Shown: positions 24,054 through 32,667 of the stretch, one piece after another
Position numbering within the stretch: the stretch's first letter is position 1
Layout: every line of letters starts with the position of its first letter
Assembly (NCBI RefSeq): GCF_000972705.2
Contig: NZ_LATL02000177.1
Coordinates: 1-43,966, forward strand
Direction: 5' to 3'
Source of the DNA: Limnoraphis robusta CS-951
GTDB lineage: Bacteria > Cyanobacteriota > Cyanobacteriia > Cyanobacteriales > Microcoleaceae
Length of the DNA stretch: 43,966 nucleotides
Position numbers and translations under genes: made by a program
Notes under the pieces: model-generated
The model's database searches: none
What the model saw: the letters and a program-made list of their open reading frames with translations, nothing else
Told to the model about the DNA's origin: nothing

Positions 24054-25883
24054 ATGCTGATAGTCCAAAAATACGGTGGTACCTCTGTCGGATCTGTTGA
24101 ACGCATCCAAGCGGTTGCTCAACGAGTCGTGAAAACAGCCCGCGAACATTCGGTGGTTGTCGTTGTTTCAGCGATGGGAAAAACAACGGATCAACTCGTC
24201 AAGCTGGCGACGGAAATTTCTACAACACCCAACCGCCGAGAAATGGATATGTTACTCTCAACGGGAGAACAAGTCAGCATCGCACTGATGAGTATGGCGA
24301 TCCAAGAACTCGGACAACCCGCCATTTCTATGACCGGCGCCCAAGTGGGAATTGTGACCGAAGCTGAACATACTCGCGCCCGAATTCTGCACATTCAAAC
24401 CGATAGAATTGAACGTCACCTCAAAAAAGGTAAAGTTGTCGTTGTCGCAGGCTTCCAGGGGATTACAGACCGGGAAGAATTAGAAATCACAACGCTAGGG
24501 CGGGGCGGTTCAGATACTTCGGCGGTGGCGTTGGCGGCAGCCCTACAAGCCGATCAATGTGAAATTTATACCGATGTTCCCGGCATTTTAACCACTGATC
24601 CGCGTTTGGTTCCTGAAGCCCAGTTAATGACGGAAATTACCTGTGACGAGATGTTGGAATTAGCCAGTTTGGGGGCGAAAGTGTTGCATCCTCGGGCGGT
24701 GGAAATAGCCCGAAACTATGGGATGCCGTTGGTGGTGCGATCGAGTTGGAGTGATGAACCGGGAACTCGCGTTACCTCTGCGACTCGTCAACCTCGACCC
24801 CTAGAAGGCTTAGAATTAACGCATCCGGTTGATGCGGTAGAATTTGACACCAACCAAGCGGCGGTTTCTCTGTTGCGGGTGCCGGATCGTCCGGGTATTG
24901 CGGCGAAACTGTTTGGGGGAATTGCCCTACAACAGTTAAATGTGGATTTGATTATTCAGTCGATTCACGAAGCCAATATTAACGATATCACCTTTACCGT
25001 TGGCAAGGATTCCTACAATCAAGCGATCGCCGTTGCAGAGGCTTTATTACCAACGTTGGGCTACAACGAAGATGCGAATTTAGGACAACCCGAAGTCAAA
25101 GGCGATCAAACCCCTATTGCCAAAGTCAGTATTGTCGGGGCGGGAATGATTGGCCGTCCGAATGTGGCATCGGGGATGTTTACCACCTTAGCCGAAGCAG
25201 GAATTAATATTCAGATGATTTCCACTTCGGAAGTCAAGGTGAGTTGTGTGATCGCCGCCGTTGACTGCGATCGCGCCGTTGAAGCCTTGTGTCAACAGTT
25301 TGAAGTGAATTTAGGCACCCCAGAAATGCCGTTATCCACTCCAACCTCTACGACTCCTTTACCGCCTGTGCGGGGAGTTGCCCTCGATCGCCATCAAGCC
25401 CGTTTAGCCATTCGTCACATCCCCGATCGTCCGGGAATGGCCGCGAAAGTGTTCGCCCTGTTGGCTGAACATAATATTAGCGTCGATATGATTATTCAGT
25501 CCCAACGCTGTCATCAAGTCAATGGCATTTTAACTCGTGATATTGCTTTTACACTCTCACAAGCCGATGCAGATGACGCCCAAAGGGTGTTAGAAGAAGC
25601 AACTAGCGAGTTAGGCTGTGGGGAAATTGTCGTCAATAAAGCGATCGCCAAAGTAAGCGCAGTCGGGGCGGGAATGGTGGATCATCCCGGAGTTGCGGCG
25701 CGAATGTTTGAGGCTTTGGCAAAAGAAAACATTAATATTTCCATGATTGCCACCTCAGAAATTAAAATTAGTTGCGTCGTGGATGAAGAACAGAGTATAC
25801 AAGCCTTACAAGCAGTTCATCGGGCGTTTGGGTTATCCGGCGATCATCGCGTTATTGTCGGTGAACCCGTTACAGTGCGCTAA
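24054..25883 (+). CDS. lysC: Aspartate kinase with four ACT domains
   Basis: The enzyme phosphorylates aspartate, the first step to lysine, threonine and methionine. The start at 24054 gives [16 protein letters not shown], the normal beginning of the family; an upstream ATG at 23994 would add 20 unconserved residues. The kinase domain occupies about residues 1-255 with [14 protein letters not shown] and [15 protein letters not shown]. Four ACT segments follow, each with a VPDRPG/GAGMxxxPG-type turn: about 265, 350, 450 and 535. A total of 609 residues with duplicated ACT pairs is the usual cyanobacterial form and suggests feedback control by lysine and threonine. It is divergent from the NRPS operon. 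Confidence 0.94.
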   Translation: MLIVQKYGGTSVGSVERIQAVAQRVVKTAREHSVVVVVSAMGKTTDQLVKLATEISTTPNRREMDMLLSTGEQVSIALMSMAIQELGQPAISMTGAQVGIVTEAEHTRARILHIQTDRIERHLKKGKVVVVAGFQGITDREELEITTLGRGGSDTSAVALAAALQADQCEIYTDVPGILTTDPRLVPEAQLMTEITCDEMLELASLGAKVLHPRAVEIARNYGMPLVVRSSWSDEPGTRVTSATRQPRPLEGLELTHPVDAVEFDTNQAAVSLLRVPDRPGIAAKLFGGIALQQLNVDLIIQSIHEANINDITFTVGKDSYNQAIAVAEALLPTLGYNEDANLGQPEVKGDQTPIAKVSIVGAGMIGRPNVASGMFTTLAEAGINIQMISTSEVKVSCVIAAVDCDRAVEALCQQFEVNLGTPEMPLSTPTSTTPLPPVRGVALDRHQARLAIRHIPDRPGMAAKVFALLAEHNISVDMIIQSQRCHQVNGILTRDIAFTLSQADADDAQRVLEEATSELGCGEIVVNKAIAKVSAVGAGMVDHPGVAARMFEALAKENINISMIATSEIKISCVVDEEQSIQALQAVHRAFGLSGDHRVIVGEPVTVR

Positions 25884-25891
25884 ATTTTATG

Positions 25892-25949
25892 GGCTATTGA
25901 GGGGCAATCATCCGGTTGAGTGCTTGAGTTGTTTGAAAACTCAATAGCC
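25892..25949 (+). repeat. Inverted repeat downstream of lysC
   Basis: GGCTATTGAG at 25892-25901 is repeated as CTCAATAGCC at 25940-25949 with perfect complementarity and a 38-base loop. It starts nine bases after the lysC stop. The long loop and missing T run make a classical terminator unlikely; it may stabilise the 3' end. Confidence 0.5.
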
Positions 25950-26151
25950 GTCTAAATGGTATCATCGGATAGAATAAAAGTTTCGAGCGAAAATTGTGAT
26001 CGCAATTTCATCTTAATCTGACCCGCCCTCTATCCTTGGAATGCCTATTTTTGCAAAGATCGTCAACATCCTACTGGGTTAGGCACAGAGGTTTTTAACA
26101 CCATTGAAGCCAACTCCCAACCGGATGCGCCCTGTTCAAACTTGATGAGGC

Positions 26152-27252
26152 ATGGAATCAACCTTTATTAATCAGCTTAATAGCGGGTTTACGCTTTTCC
26201 TCAGCTTACTCGTTGAGGCATTGCCGTTTCTGCTATTAGGAGTCTTATTTTCAAGTGTTCTCAATCAGTTAGTCGATGAACGCAAACTTCTGTCATTGGT
26301 TCCTACTCATCCACTTTTAGCCGCATTATTCGGCAGTTTGGTGGGATTTTTGTTTCCGGTGTGTGAATGCGGTAACGTTCCGGTTGCCCGTCGGTTTCTC
26401 ATTCAGGGAATACCCGCTTCCGCCGCCATTGGATTTTTATTTGCCGCCCCCACGATCAATCCTATTGTTATCTGGTCTACTTGGATCGCTTTTCGTGACC
26501 AACCGGAAATTGTTTTTCTGCGTGTTCTATTATCGTTGATGATTGCCACCTTACTCGGTTGGGTGTTTAGTTTCCAGAAAGACCTACGCCCCATCCTCCA
26601 ACCGACTCTCGCCCGTCTGTTACCGTCCCCGCCCCCCAACAAAAAAACGACTGAGGCGAGTGAAAGTTCACCCTTGCTGCAACCGGGGACTTATTTGTTA
26701 GGGTCAGCCGAACAACCGGTTAGGCTAGAGTCTATCCCGTTTTGGCAAGCCGGACAAGGCATGGGGACAACAGACAAAAAGACTTCAAAACTCGATAAAC
26801 GCCCAACCATTCACTTCCGATCTCTGTTTTTTCGCCCCTCAAAAGAACGTTTGGGCTTGATGGTCGAAAATATGGTACAAGAATTGCGGGAGTTAGGCGG
26901 TATTTTGGTGATTGGCAGTGCGATCGCTGCTATTATTCAGGTGGCGATGCCCCGTGAAATTATTCTCAGTTTAGGACATGGGCCGGTTTCCTCGATTGTC
27001 GCGATGTTACTGTTGGGGGGAGTGGTTTCGATTTGTTCAACTGTTGATGCGTTTTTTGCCCTTTCTTTTGCTGCAACCTTTACCAGTGGATCACTGTTAG
27101 CATTTTTGGTATTCGGGCCGATGATTGACATTAAAACCGTTGGCTTGATGTTATCTGTATTTAAGGGACGAGCTGTGGTTTACTTAATTGTATTAGCGGC
27201 TCAACTGACTTTTTTATTGACTTTGATTGTAAATTTAAACTTCAGTTGGTAG
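26152..27252 (+). CDS. DUF318/ArsP-type permease
   Basis: The 366-residue membrane protein has two blocks of about four helices each, separated by a soluble Pro/Ser/Thr-rich linker (about 150-230). FPVCECGNVPVARR (C71, C73) in the first block and SICSTVDAFFALSF in the second are the paired signature of the DUF318 permeases, a family that includes ArsP and B. subtilis YcgR. The next gene, ten bases downstream, encodes the TIGR03943 partner, the usual arrangement. In Bacillus this pair has been linked to zinc limitation; transport of a metal, metalloid or metal-ligand complex is the best guess here. The ATG at 26152 has only a weak upstream GAGG. Confidence 0.85.
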   Translation: MESTFINQLNSGFTLFLSLLVEALPFLLLGVLFSSVLNQLVDERKLLSLVPTHPLLAALFGSLVGFLFPVCECGNVPVARRFLIQGIPASAAIGFLFAAPTINPIVIWSTWIAFRDQPEIVFLRVLLSLMIATLLGWVFSFQKDLRPILQPTLARLLPSPPPNKKTTEASESSPLLQPGTYLLGSAEQPVRLESIPFWQAGQGMGTTDKKTSKLDKRPTIHFRSLFFRPSKERLGLMVENMVQELRELGGILVIGSAIAAIIQVAMPREIILSLGHGPVSSIVAMLLLGGVVSICSTVDAFFALSFAATFTSGSLLAFLVFGPMIDIKTVGLMLSVFKGRAVVYLIVLAAQLTFLLTLIVNLNFSW

Positions 27253-27262
27253 TCGTTTACCT

Positions 27263-28072
27263 ATGATTGATCGTCGCTTCACTGCTGTCCGTCGTCGCCT
27301 AACTCCCCTATGGCAAAAGGTTCAACCCTGGCTTGATCCGATCGCGATTTTGGCTTGGGGAATTTTATTATTGAAATATTGGATAACAGGTAAACTCAAT
27401 ATTCTCATTCATCCCAATTATTTCATATTGACGATTATCGGCGGAATTGGTTTACTGGGAATTGGCACTGTGAAATTTTACCAAGTCCTACAAACCGATA
27501 GTCTTGAGTCGGAAATCCCCAAAAAATCCCAAACTCTTCAACATATTAGCCTGTTTCCTCCCGGCTGGAGTAGCCTGATTTTCCTCGCTGCGGCTATTTT
27601 GGGTTTATGGATCACCCCAAAAACTTTCGGCAGTCATACGGCTTTACAACGGGGGCTAACGGAATCTTTACCTGTGACTCGCACTCAACCTCAAGAATTT
27701 CGGACGGCAGCCAAACCCGAGGAGCGATCGTTGATAGAATGGGTACGGATGTTGAATGTTAACCCAGAACCAGACTCCTACACCGATCAAAAAGCTAAAG
27801 TAACGGGTTTTATTATTTATCCGCCTTCCCTTCCTCCAGAGTATTTATGGCTGTCTCGGTTTGTGATTACTTGTTGTGCGGCTGATGCTTATCCTGTCGG
27901 TTTACCTGTGTTACTTCCAGCTAATACTCTCCGCCAAGATTATCCTCAAGATAGTTGGTTAGAGGTCGTTGGTCAAATGATAACGCAAACTATTGACGGG
28001 GAACGAAGATTAACGATAAAAGCCACAAAATTAACCCCTATTCCTGAACCGAGAAATCCTTATGAATATTAA
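27263..28072 (+). CDS. TIGR03943-family (YcgQ-like) permease partner
   Basis: The 269-residue protein has three or four N-terminal membrane helices (about 25-125) and a C-terminal soluble domain. The soluble domain contains TGFIIYPPSLPPEYLWLSRFV followed by ITCCAADAYPVGLPV, a diagnostic cysteine-containing motif of TIGR03943/DUF1980 proteins, and ends with a strand-rich segment resembling an OB-like domain (VVGQMITQTIDGERRLTIKA). It overlaps functionally with the permease gene ten bases upstream and is surely co-transcribed. The protein probably forms a complex with that permease. The metal ligand role of the CC motif is inferred. Confidence 0.85.
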   Translation: MIDRRFTAVRRRLTPLWQKVQPWLDPIAILAWGILLLKYWITGKLNILIHPNYFILTIIGGIGLLGIGTVKFYQVLQTDSLESEIPKKSQTLQHISLFPPGWSSLIFLAAAILGLWITPKTFGSHTALQRGLTESLPVTRTQPQEFRTAAKPEERSLIEWVRMLNVNPEPDSYTDQKAKVTGFIIYPPSLPPEYLWLSRFVITCCAADAYPVGLPVLLPANTLRQDYPQDSWLEVVGQMITQTIDGERRLTIKATKLTPIPEPRNPYEY

Positions 28073-28218
28073 CCCGAATCAATCATTATTGGGAAACTCA
28101 CCACAAAGACACAAAGACACAAAGATTCGCGCTTTGAGTTTTATGGTGTTTTAGTGGTTTTCTTCTGTCTGTTTCAGGAGTAACAAAGGTTTTGTAATCT
28201 TCGCTCGTCATGCTAGAG

Positions 28219-28467
28219 TTATCGTTGATCTGGGTGATTACCAGAAGGAAGATCTGTAGGATAAGGACTATCTTGACTCGGAACATGAGATTCTACTGTA
28301 CTCGGCGCTGTTCCTCCTGAACCACTGGGTTGTTCTCCCGCTCTCGCATTTTCAGTTTCTTCTGCGGTAACATTGGGATTAGCATTGATTTCTGCTGTTC
28401 TCGCCCCTGCATTTTGAGCAACTTCTTCGGGTAAATTTTCTGAATGTTTTGTCTTTGGATTAGCCAT
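28219..28467 (-). CDS. Small disordered hypothetical protein
   Basis: The 82-residue protein is rich in Ala, Glu, Asn, Pro, Ser and Gly and has no hydrophobic segment, so it is probably unstructured. It starts MANPKTKHSENLPEEVAQNA and ends YPTDLPSGNHPDQR. The ATG at 28467 is preceded by GAGGAATCAGTA, a good ribosome binding site. Short hydrophilic proteins of this sort are common near stress genes in cyanobacteria, but I cannot name a family. The gap to the permease partner gene (28073-28218) contains only a triple ACACAAAG repeat. Confidence 0.6.
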   Translation of the reverse strand: MANPKTKHSENLPEEVAQNAGARTAEINANPNVTAEETENARAGEQPSGSGGTAPSTVESHVPSQDSPYPTDLPSGNHPDQR

Positions 28468-28675
28468 TACTGATTCCTCGTTATCTAGATTGACGCTTAA
28501 TACTACGTCTTGAGTTTCTATCTCCTAACTTAGCGATTATTTTCTCAATTTTCTTCTATCTAAAGGTGTATTTAGGAAGATTTAATTCAACCTTTGCTAA
28601 AGAAATATCATTTTACCAGGGAATTAATTCCCTGTCTGATAGCGAAAGTCGGTTAAAACCGACTCAATTTAATTG

Positions 28676-28846
28676 TTAGTCCTTTTCAAAGGTTTGTTTA
28701 TTAGACGGGGAATTCATTTCCCGACAGACTTCAAATTCCACTCTGAGATTTTCTAACTCAGTTTGAAGCTGTTCCCGAGTGTTGGTTAACTCAAAAATTG
28801 CTCTTTCGTAATATTATAGAGGTGTTTTGTTGTCCTGGTAATTCAT
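28676..28846 (-). pseudogene. Degenerate coiled-coil small gene (fullest copy in array)
   Basis: From an ATG at 28846, preceded by AAAGGATAAATCTA, the frame reads MNYQDNKTPL, then a TAA stop, then continues open for 45 codons as YYERAIFELTNTREQLQTEL and on through ENLRVEFEVCREMNSPS to a stop at 28676. The region after the early stop has strong heptad-like coiled-coil character. Apart from the single early stop it looks like a complete 56-codon gene, so I call it a recent pseudogene. Its last third is translated from the hairpin repeat, which supplies the stop codon. Two shorter relatives lie at 28927 and 29112. Confidence 0.5.
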
Positions 28847-28926
28847 TAGATTTATCCTTTATTCAAATCCTACCAGGGAATTAATTCCCTGTCTGATAGT
28901 GAAAGTCGGTTTTAACCGACTCAAGT

Positions 28927-29031
28927 TTAATTGTTAGTCCTTTTCAAAGGACTTTGTTTATTAGACGGGGAATTCATTCCCCGAAAGACTTCAAATTCCA
29001 CTAGAGGGGTTTTGTTGTCGTTGGAATTCAT
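28927..29031 (-). CDS. 34-residue mini-ORF, internally deleted copy
   Basis: This ORF starts with ATG at 29031, has the same AAAGGATAAATCTA leader as its relatives, and encodes MNSNDNKTPLVEFEVFRGMN followed by a 14-residue tail ending KRTNN. Compared with the copy at 28676-28846, 75 bp encoding the coiled coil are missing in frame, joining TPL directly to VEFEV. It may be translated, but the product would be a stub; its retention in tandem copies could be passive. Confidence 0.35.
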   Translation of the reverse strand: MNSNDNKTPLVEFEVFRGMNSPSNKQSPLKRTNN

Positions 29032-29111
29032 TAGATTTATCCTTTATTCAAATCCTACCAGGGAATTAATTCCCTGTCTGATAGCGAAAGTCGGTTAAAA
29101 CCGACTCAAGT

Positions 29112-29216
29112 TTAATTGTTAGTCCTTTTCAAAGGACTTTGTTTATTAGACGGGGAATTCATTCCCCGAAAAACTTCAAATTCCACTAGATGGGTTTTGT
29201 TGTCGTTGGAATTCAT
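29112..29216 (-). CDS. 34-residue mini-ORF, internally deleted copy
   Basis: This ORF starts at 29216 and differs from the copy at 28927-29031 by about one residue (THL for TPL), while carrying the same 75-bp in-frame deletion. The near identity of this unit and its neighbour indicates recent tandem duplication of the deleted form. Confidence 0.35.
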   Translation of the reverse strand: MNSNDNKTHLVEFEVFRGMNSPSNKQSPLKRTNN

Positions 29217-29343
29217 TAGATTTATCTTTTATTCAAATCCTACCAGGGAATTAATTCCCTGTCTGATAGTGAAAGTCGGTTAAAACCGACTCAAGTTTAA
29301 TTGTTAGTCCTTTTCAAAGGACTTTGTTTATTAGACGGGGAAT

Positions 29344-29574
29344 TCATTCTTTTTCCGTAGCTTGATCTATTATTTTGTTAATATCTTGAACCGTCTTATT
29401 TTCTAGACTTTCCATCCGGTTCATTACTTTGTCCGTTCGTTTGGCGACGATGTAATCAAGGTCATTCGCCAGTTTATTTAACTTTTTTGCTGAACGATCA
29501 ACAAAATCTCGTTCTACTTTTTTCGCCGAACGTTCTATCTTTTTAACGAAGCCACCAAAAATCCATCCAAGCAT
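29344..29574 (-). CDS. 76-residue amphipathic helical protein
   Basis: The protein starts MLGWIFGGFVKKIERSAKKV and is otherwise a long charged helix with heptad-like spacing up to IDQATEKE. The first ten residues could insert into a membrane. The ATG at 29574 follows AGGAG at eight bases. Its TGA stop lies within the first hairpin sequence of the repeat array, so insertion of the repeat may have set the present C-terminus. A CCGT-N6-ACGG palindrome lies 86 bp upstream. The function is unknown. Confidence 0.65.
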   Translation of the reverse strand: MLGWIFGGFVKKIERSAKKVERDFVDRSAKKLNKLANDLDYIVAKRTDKVMNRMESLENKTVQDINKIIDQATEKE

Positions 29575-29893
29575 GAATAGAACTCCTAGAGTGAAAATTT
29601 ATAAAATCTGATCAATGAACTTATAACTCAAATATACTCGTTTGATTCTCATCAAGCATCCGTAGATTTACGGAAATTTAATAAAACAAATAAAATCAAC
29701 CTCAAAAACATCACACCGGACAATAAATTGCCGTAATTTTCCTCAGTCATCACGAGAAGATCGTTTGATCAACCCTACACCTCTTCCTGTTTTCTAAAAA
29801 ATGAGTTAAATTAGAATAAATGCTTGCGGTGTACCTACCAACCATCCCCCATCGCCATAAGTAGCGTACAAAATCTATTTGAATCATCAAGAA
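29575..29893. other. Intergenic region with palindrome at 29660
   Basis: This 319-bp divergent gap separates the 76-aa gene from the CAP gene. It contains CCGTAGATTTACGG at 29660-29673, followed by AAATTTAATAAAA. I see no other structure or gene. Confidence 0.5.
29660..29673. promoter_or_regulatory. CCGT-N6-ACGG palindrome, possible operator
   Basis: CCGTAGATTTACGG followed by AAATT is the second copy of this motif in the window. It is 86 bp upstream of the 76-aa gene, nearly the same distance as the copy at 4430 from the winged-helix operon. Confidence 0.45.
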
Positions 29894-30439
29894 ATGCCCA
29901 AACAGCGATCGCATATCCTACCCTTTCTTCTACCCGGATTCATAGCAGTTGTGTTATTTTTAAAGGAACGGGGTTTTCAAACTCCTATCGATCCTTCATT
30001 CTCTATTCCTGAAATGTCATCTTTTCCGATCGCCAAACCTGTTGATAATCTCGATGAGTTAAAACAGTCTGTTCATCAACAAGTCAATGAATATCGCGCC
30101 TCAAAAAACTTACCTCCCCTACAACTTGATCCGCGTATTAGCGAGGAAGCTGTGAAGCATAGCGAGGCGATGGCGAGTGGAGAAGTCAAATTTAGCCATG
30201 ATGGATCAAAACAACGATTTCAGGCGGTGGGTCAAAAAATTCCATATCGGATGATTGCTGAAAATTTAGCGTATAATTCGGGATATGCTGATCCGGGTCG
30301 AAAAGCCGTCGAAGGCTGGATCGCCAGTGATGGTCATCGTCGCAATATGGAAGGAAACTTTAATTTAACGGGGATCGGGATTGCCAGAAATGCGAAGGGA
30401 GAGTATTATTTTACTCAGATTTTTGTTCGCAGTCGGTGA
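29894..30439 (+). CDS. CAP/SCP-domain protein
   Basis: The ATG at 29894 gives 181 residues; a TTG at 29879 is the longer option. A hydrophobic segment near the N-terminus (ILPFLLPGFIAVVLFL) should act as a signal or anchor and place the protein outside the membrane. The CAP domain covers about 45-181, with VNEYRASKNLPPLQLD, FSHDG, AENLAY, GWIASDGHRRNM and GIGIARN, including the two histidines and the glutamate of the CAP cavity. Bacterial CAP proteins are secreted and of mostly unknown function, some binding lipids or cleaving proteins. The gene starts 31 bp before the RNase D-like gene, in the same direction. Confidence 0.85.
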   Translation: MPKQRSHILPFLLPGFIAVVLFLKERGFQTPIDPSFSIPEMSSFPIAKPVDNLDELKQSVHQQVNEYRASKNLPPLQLDPRISEEAVKHSEAMASGEVKFSHDGSKQRFQAVGQKIPYRMIAENLAYNSGYADPGRKAVEGWIASDGHRRNMEGNFNLTGIGIARNAKGEYYFTQIFVRSR

Positions 30440-30469
30440 TCAGATTCGGAGTTAAATTTCTCTTTTCTT

Positions 30470-31096
30470 ATGAATAATTTTCAGGTTTGCGATCGCGATC
30501 TTTCTGAGGAAATTCTAGCCAGTTACTTAACGGCTGATCGGTTAGCTATCGATACCGAAACGATGGGTTTACTACCCTGGCGTGATCGCTTGTGTTTGGT
30601 GCAGATTTGTGATGCTAAGGGTCAAGTAACGGCGGTGAGGATTGAAAAAGATCAAACCGAAGCCCCCCATTTAAAAACCCTATTAGAAGCCAGTAACGTG
30701 CTGAAAATTTTTCATTTTGCGCGGTTTGACATGGCCACATTGTTGTATTATTTAGATATCGATGTTAATCCCGTTTTCTGTACCAAAATTGCCAGTAAAT
30801 TAGCCAGAACCTACACCGGAAAACATGGGCTAAAGGATTTAGTCCAAGAACTCGAACAAGTCGAACTCGATAAAACTTCTCAAAGTTCAGACTGGGGAAA
30901 TGTCGGCAATCTTTCCAAAGATCAATTGAACTATGCAGCCAACGATGTACGCTATTTATTGAGTGTACAACAAAAACTGATGGCGATGTTAGAGCGAGAA
31001 GAACGCTTAGATTTAGCCCAAAACTGTTTTGACTGTTTACCGACTTTGGTGACTTTAGATTTACTGCATTTTAAAGATATCTTTGAGCATCATTAA
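30470..31096 (+). CDS. RNase D-like 3'-5' exonuclease
   Basis: The 208-residue protein is a DEDDy exonuclease domain without the HRDC domains of full RNase D. D28 and E30 in AIDTETMGL form Exo I, D87 in FHFARFD Exo II, and Y155-x3-D159 in YAANDVRYLL Exo III. Such enzymes trim RNA or DNA 3' ends using two metal ions. The short form is common in cyanobacteria and alphaproteobacteria. The gene ends 34 bp before the convergent MFS gene. Confidence 0.88.
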   Translation: MNNFQVCDRDLSEEILASYLTADRLAIDTETMGLLPWRDRLCLVQICDAKGQVTAVRIEKDQTEAPHLKTLLEASNVLKIFHFARFDMATLLYYLDIDVNPVFCTKIASKLARTYTGKHGLKDLVQELEQVELDKTSQSSDWGNVGNLSKDQLNYAANDVRYLLSVQQKLMAMLEREERLDLAQNCFDCLPTLVTLDLLHFKDIFEHH

Positions 31097-31129
31097 CACC
31101 GGAGATGCCTAAATAGACAAGCCGAGAAC

Positions 31130-32314
31130 TTATTGAGGGTTGGGTGTATTCATCTGGCGATGAACGCCTAACAAAAGCGGTAATGCTAGCAGTTGAATGA
31201 TCACAGAAAAAATCACCAAAACCAGGAGAGAGCGATCGTACAAAATCCCCATCAACACACTCCCTAAAAACCAGGCTAAACCATAACCTGTTGCAAAAAC
31301 TCCAAACGCAGAACCTCGCTGATCCGCAGAAACAATTCGGGTAATTCCAGCTTTCATAATCGATTCTTGCGCCCCCATACCAATTCCCCAAAGGATTATA
31401 CCAACAATAGCCACTTGAGGCGTTCCTAAAAAAACCAACGGTGCAAATACTGAAGCCAAAAAAGCCGCGATCGCTAAACTCAATAGTCCAATTCGATCAA
31501 AGAGTCGTCCAAATAAAATAGCGGCGATCGCATCAACGCCCATTGCTAAAGCATACAGCAACGGAATTGAATGAGTATCACTCAGATTCACCAGTTGAAA
31601 ATGATAGGCAATCAAGGGAAAATCAGCATATCCGGCGGCGATTAACACCACTGATCCCAAATACAACCAAAAGGCTTTGGGAAATTTTTCAGCTTTGAGA
31701 ATTGCTCGATTTGCGAGTTCAAATTCACGGGGATTTGGATAAACTTTTTGTAGAGTGAGTAGTACAATTAACCCAATCACCGCCGGAATCATTAACGTTG
31801 TATAACCCGCAGAATAATCATTTTGCAGAGACAAAACCACCGCCACCATTAATGGCCCAGATACCGCCCCAATTTGATCCAACGCTTCATGGACACCAAA
31901 GCCAAACCCTGTCCCCACTTGCGTCACCGCATGAGATAACAACACATCTCGCGGAGGAGTGCGAATAGCTTTTCCGGTTCGTTCCGCCATCATCAGTCCC
32001 GCCGCTACAGGTAAATTTCCGGCTAAAGCTAATAGGGGAACAACCAGGGTATTAATAATATATCCAATCGTTGTAATCCGCCAATATTGACGAGTGCGAT
32101 CGCTTAAAAAACCAATAAATAAACGTAACCCGTAGGCAATTAATTCACCGAACCCCGCAACCAGCCCGACAACCGTACCCGTCGCGCCGAGAGATCCTAA
32201 AAATTGCCCATTGATACTTCGCGCCCCTTCATAGGTTGCATCCGCACACAGACTGACAATTCCTAGCAAAATGACAAATTTAAACGCAGCGCTTTTTGAT
32301 GGGGTTGACTTCAT
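31130..32314 (-). CDS. MFS transporter
   Basis: The 394-residue protein has twelve predicted membrane helices. LFIGFLSDRTRQYWRI is the loop 2-3 signature of the major facilitator superfamily and LFGRLFDRIG the corresponding one in the second half. The AERTGKAIRTPPRDVLLSHA stretch between helices 4 and 5 is typical of a bacterial group whose substrates are unknown. The sequence suggests an efflux carrier, but no neighbour points to a substrate. A CCGT-N6-ACGG palindrome is 135 bp upstream of the start. Confidence 0.85.
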   Translation of the reverse strand: MKSTPSKSAAFKFVILLGIVSLCADATYEGARSINGQFLGSLGATGTVVGLVAGFGELIAYGLRLFIGFLSDRTRQYWRITTIGYIINTLVVPLLALAGNLPVAAGLMMAERTGKAIRTPPRDVLLSHAVTQVGTGFGFGVHEALDQIGAVSGPLMVAVVLSLQNDYSAGYTTLMIPAVIGLIVLLTLQKVYPNPREFELANRAILKAEKFPKAFWLYLGSVVLIAAGYADFPLIAYHFQLVNLSDTHSIPLLYALAMGVDAIAAILFGRLFDRIGLLSLAIAAFLASVFAPLVFLGTPQVAIVGIILWGIGMGAQESIMKAGITRIVSADQRGSAFGVFATGYGLAWFLGSVLMGILYDRSLLVLVIFSVIIQLLALPLLLGVHRQMNTPNPQ

Positions 32315-32667
32315 GCTGAATCTAAACTGAGAGTTAACCCCTTGCTTTTATCATAAGTTCCTCACGCTCACCCGTTTGATTAGATACAGTTGAGGGGAAT
32401 CGATTAACGCTGCAATTGATCAAGAGATTCCGTTGCTTTTTTCTCTCTCCGTGAATATACGGATGACCCGACTCTACTCTTAATAATTTGTAATGTTTTT
32501 TTGAGGATTCTAGTTAAGATTTGAGTATAAATTCTTAGCAATCGCCTGGACTATCCAAACAGAATCTCGCAGAAAAACACCCGGTTGAAGATCTTTCATT
32601 TGACTGGTTGAGTATACCCCTATTTAACGTCTTGCTTTCAGTATCTAGCCCCACAAACCTTATATGC
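32315..32667. other. Intergenic region with palindrome at 32449
   Basis: These 353 bp hold no ORF of note. CCGTGAATATACGG lies at 32449-32462. The remainder is AT-rich without repeats that I can see. Confidence 0.5.
32449..32462. promoter_or_regulatory. CCGT-N6-ACGG palindrome, possible operator
   Basis: CCGTGAATATACGG is the third intact copy of the palindrome. It is upstream of the minus-strand MFS gene (start 32314). Confidence 0.4.

Larger units (their letters stand above)
28614..29349. repeat. Array of four hairpin-cluster repeat units
   Basis: Units start at 28614, 28871, 29056 and 29241; the last three are spaced exactly 185 bp. Each core has four palindromes in order: AGGGAATTAATTCCCT, AGTCGGTT-AA-AACCGACT, AGTCCTTTTCAAAGGACT and CGGGGAATTCATTCCCCG, the second and third enclosed by a TATCAGAC/GTCTAATA outer stem. 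The first unit has lost three bases of one arm; the last unit stops inside its fourth hairpin, at the stop codon of the 76-aa gene. The 3' part of units 1-3 carries mini-ORFs on the minus strand. Related copies occur at 6210 and 39283. Confidence 0.9.

Noticed and set aside
28614..29349. CRISPR-like periodic repeat
   Set aside because: The units are about 110-185 bp, spacers are copies of one another, and each unit consists of palindromes with mini-ORFs; no short repeats with unique spacers or cas genes are present.
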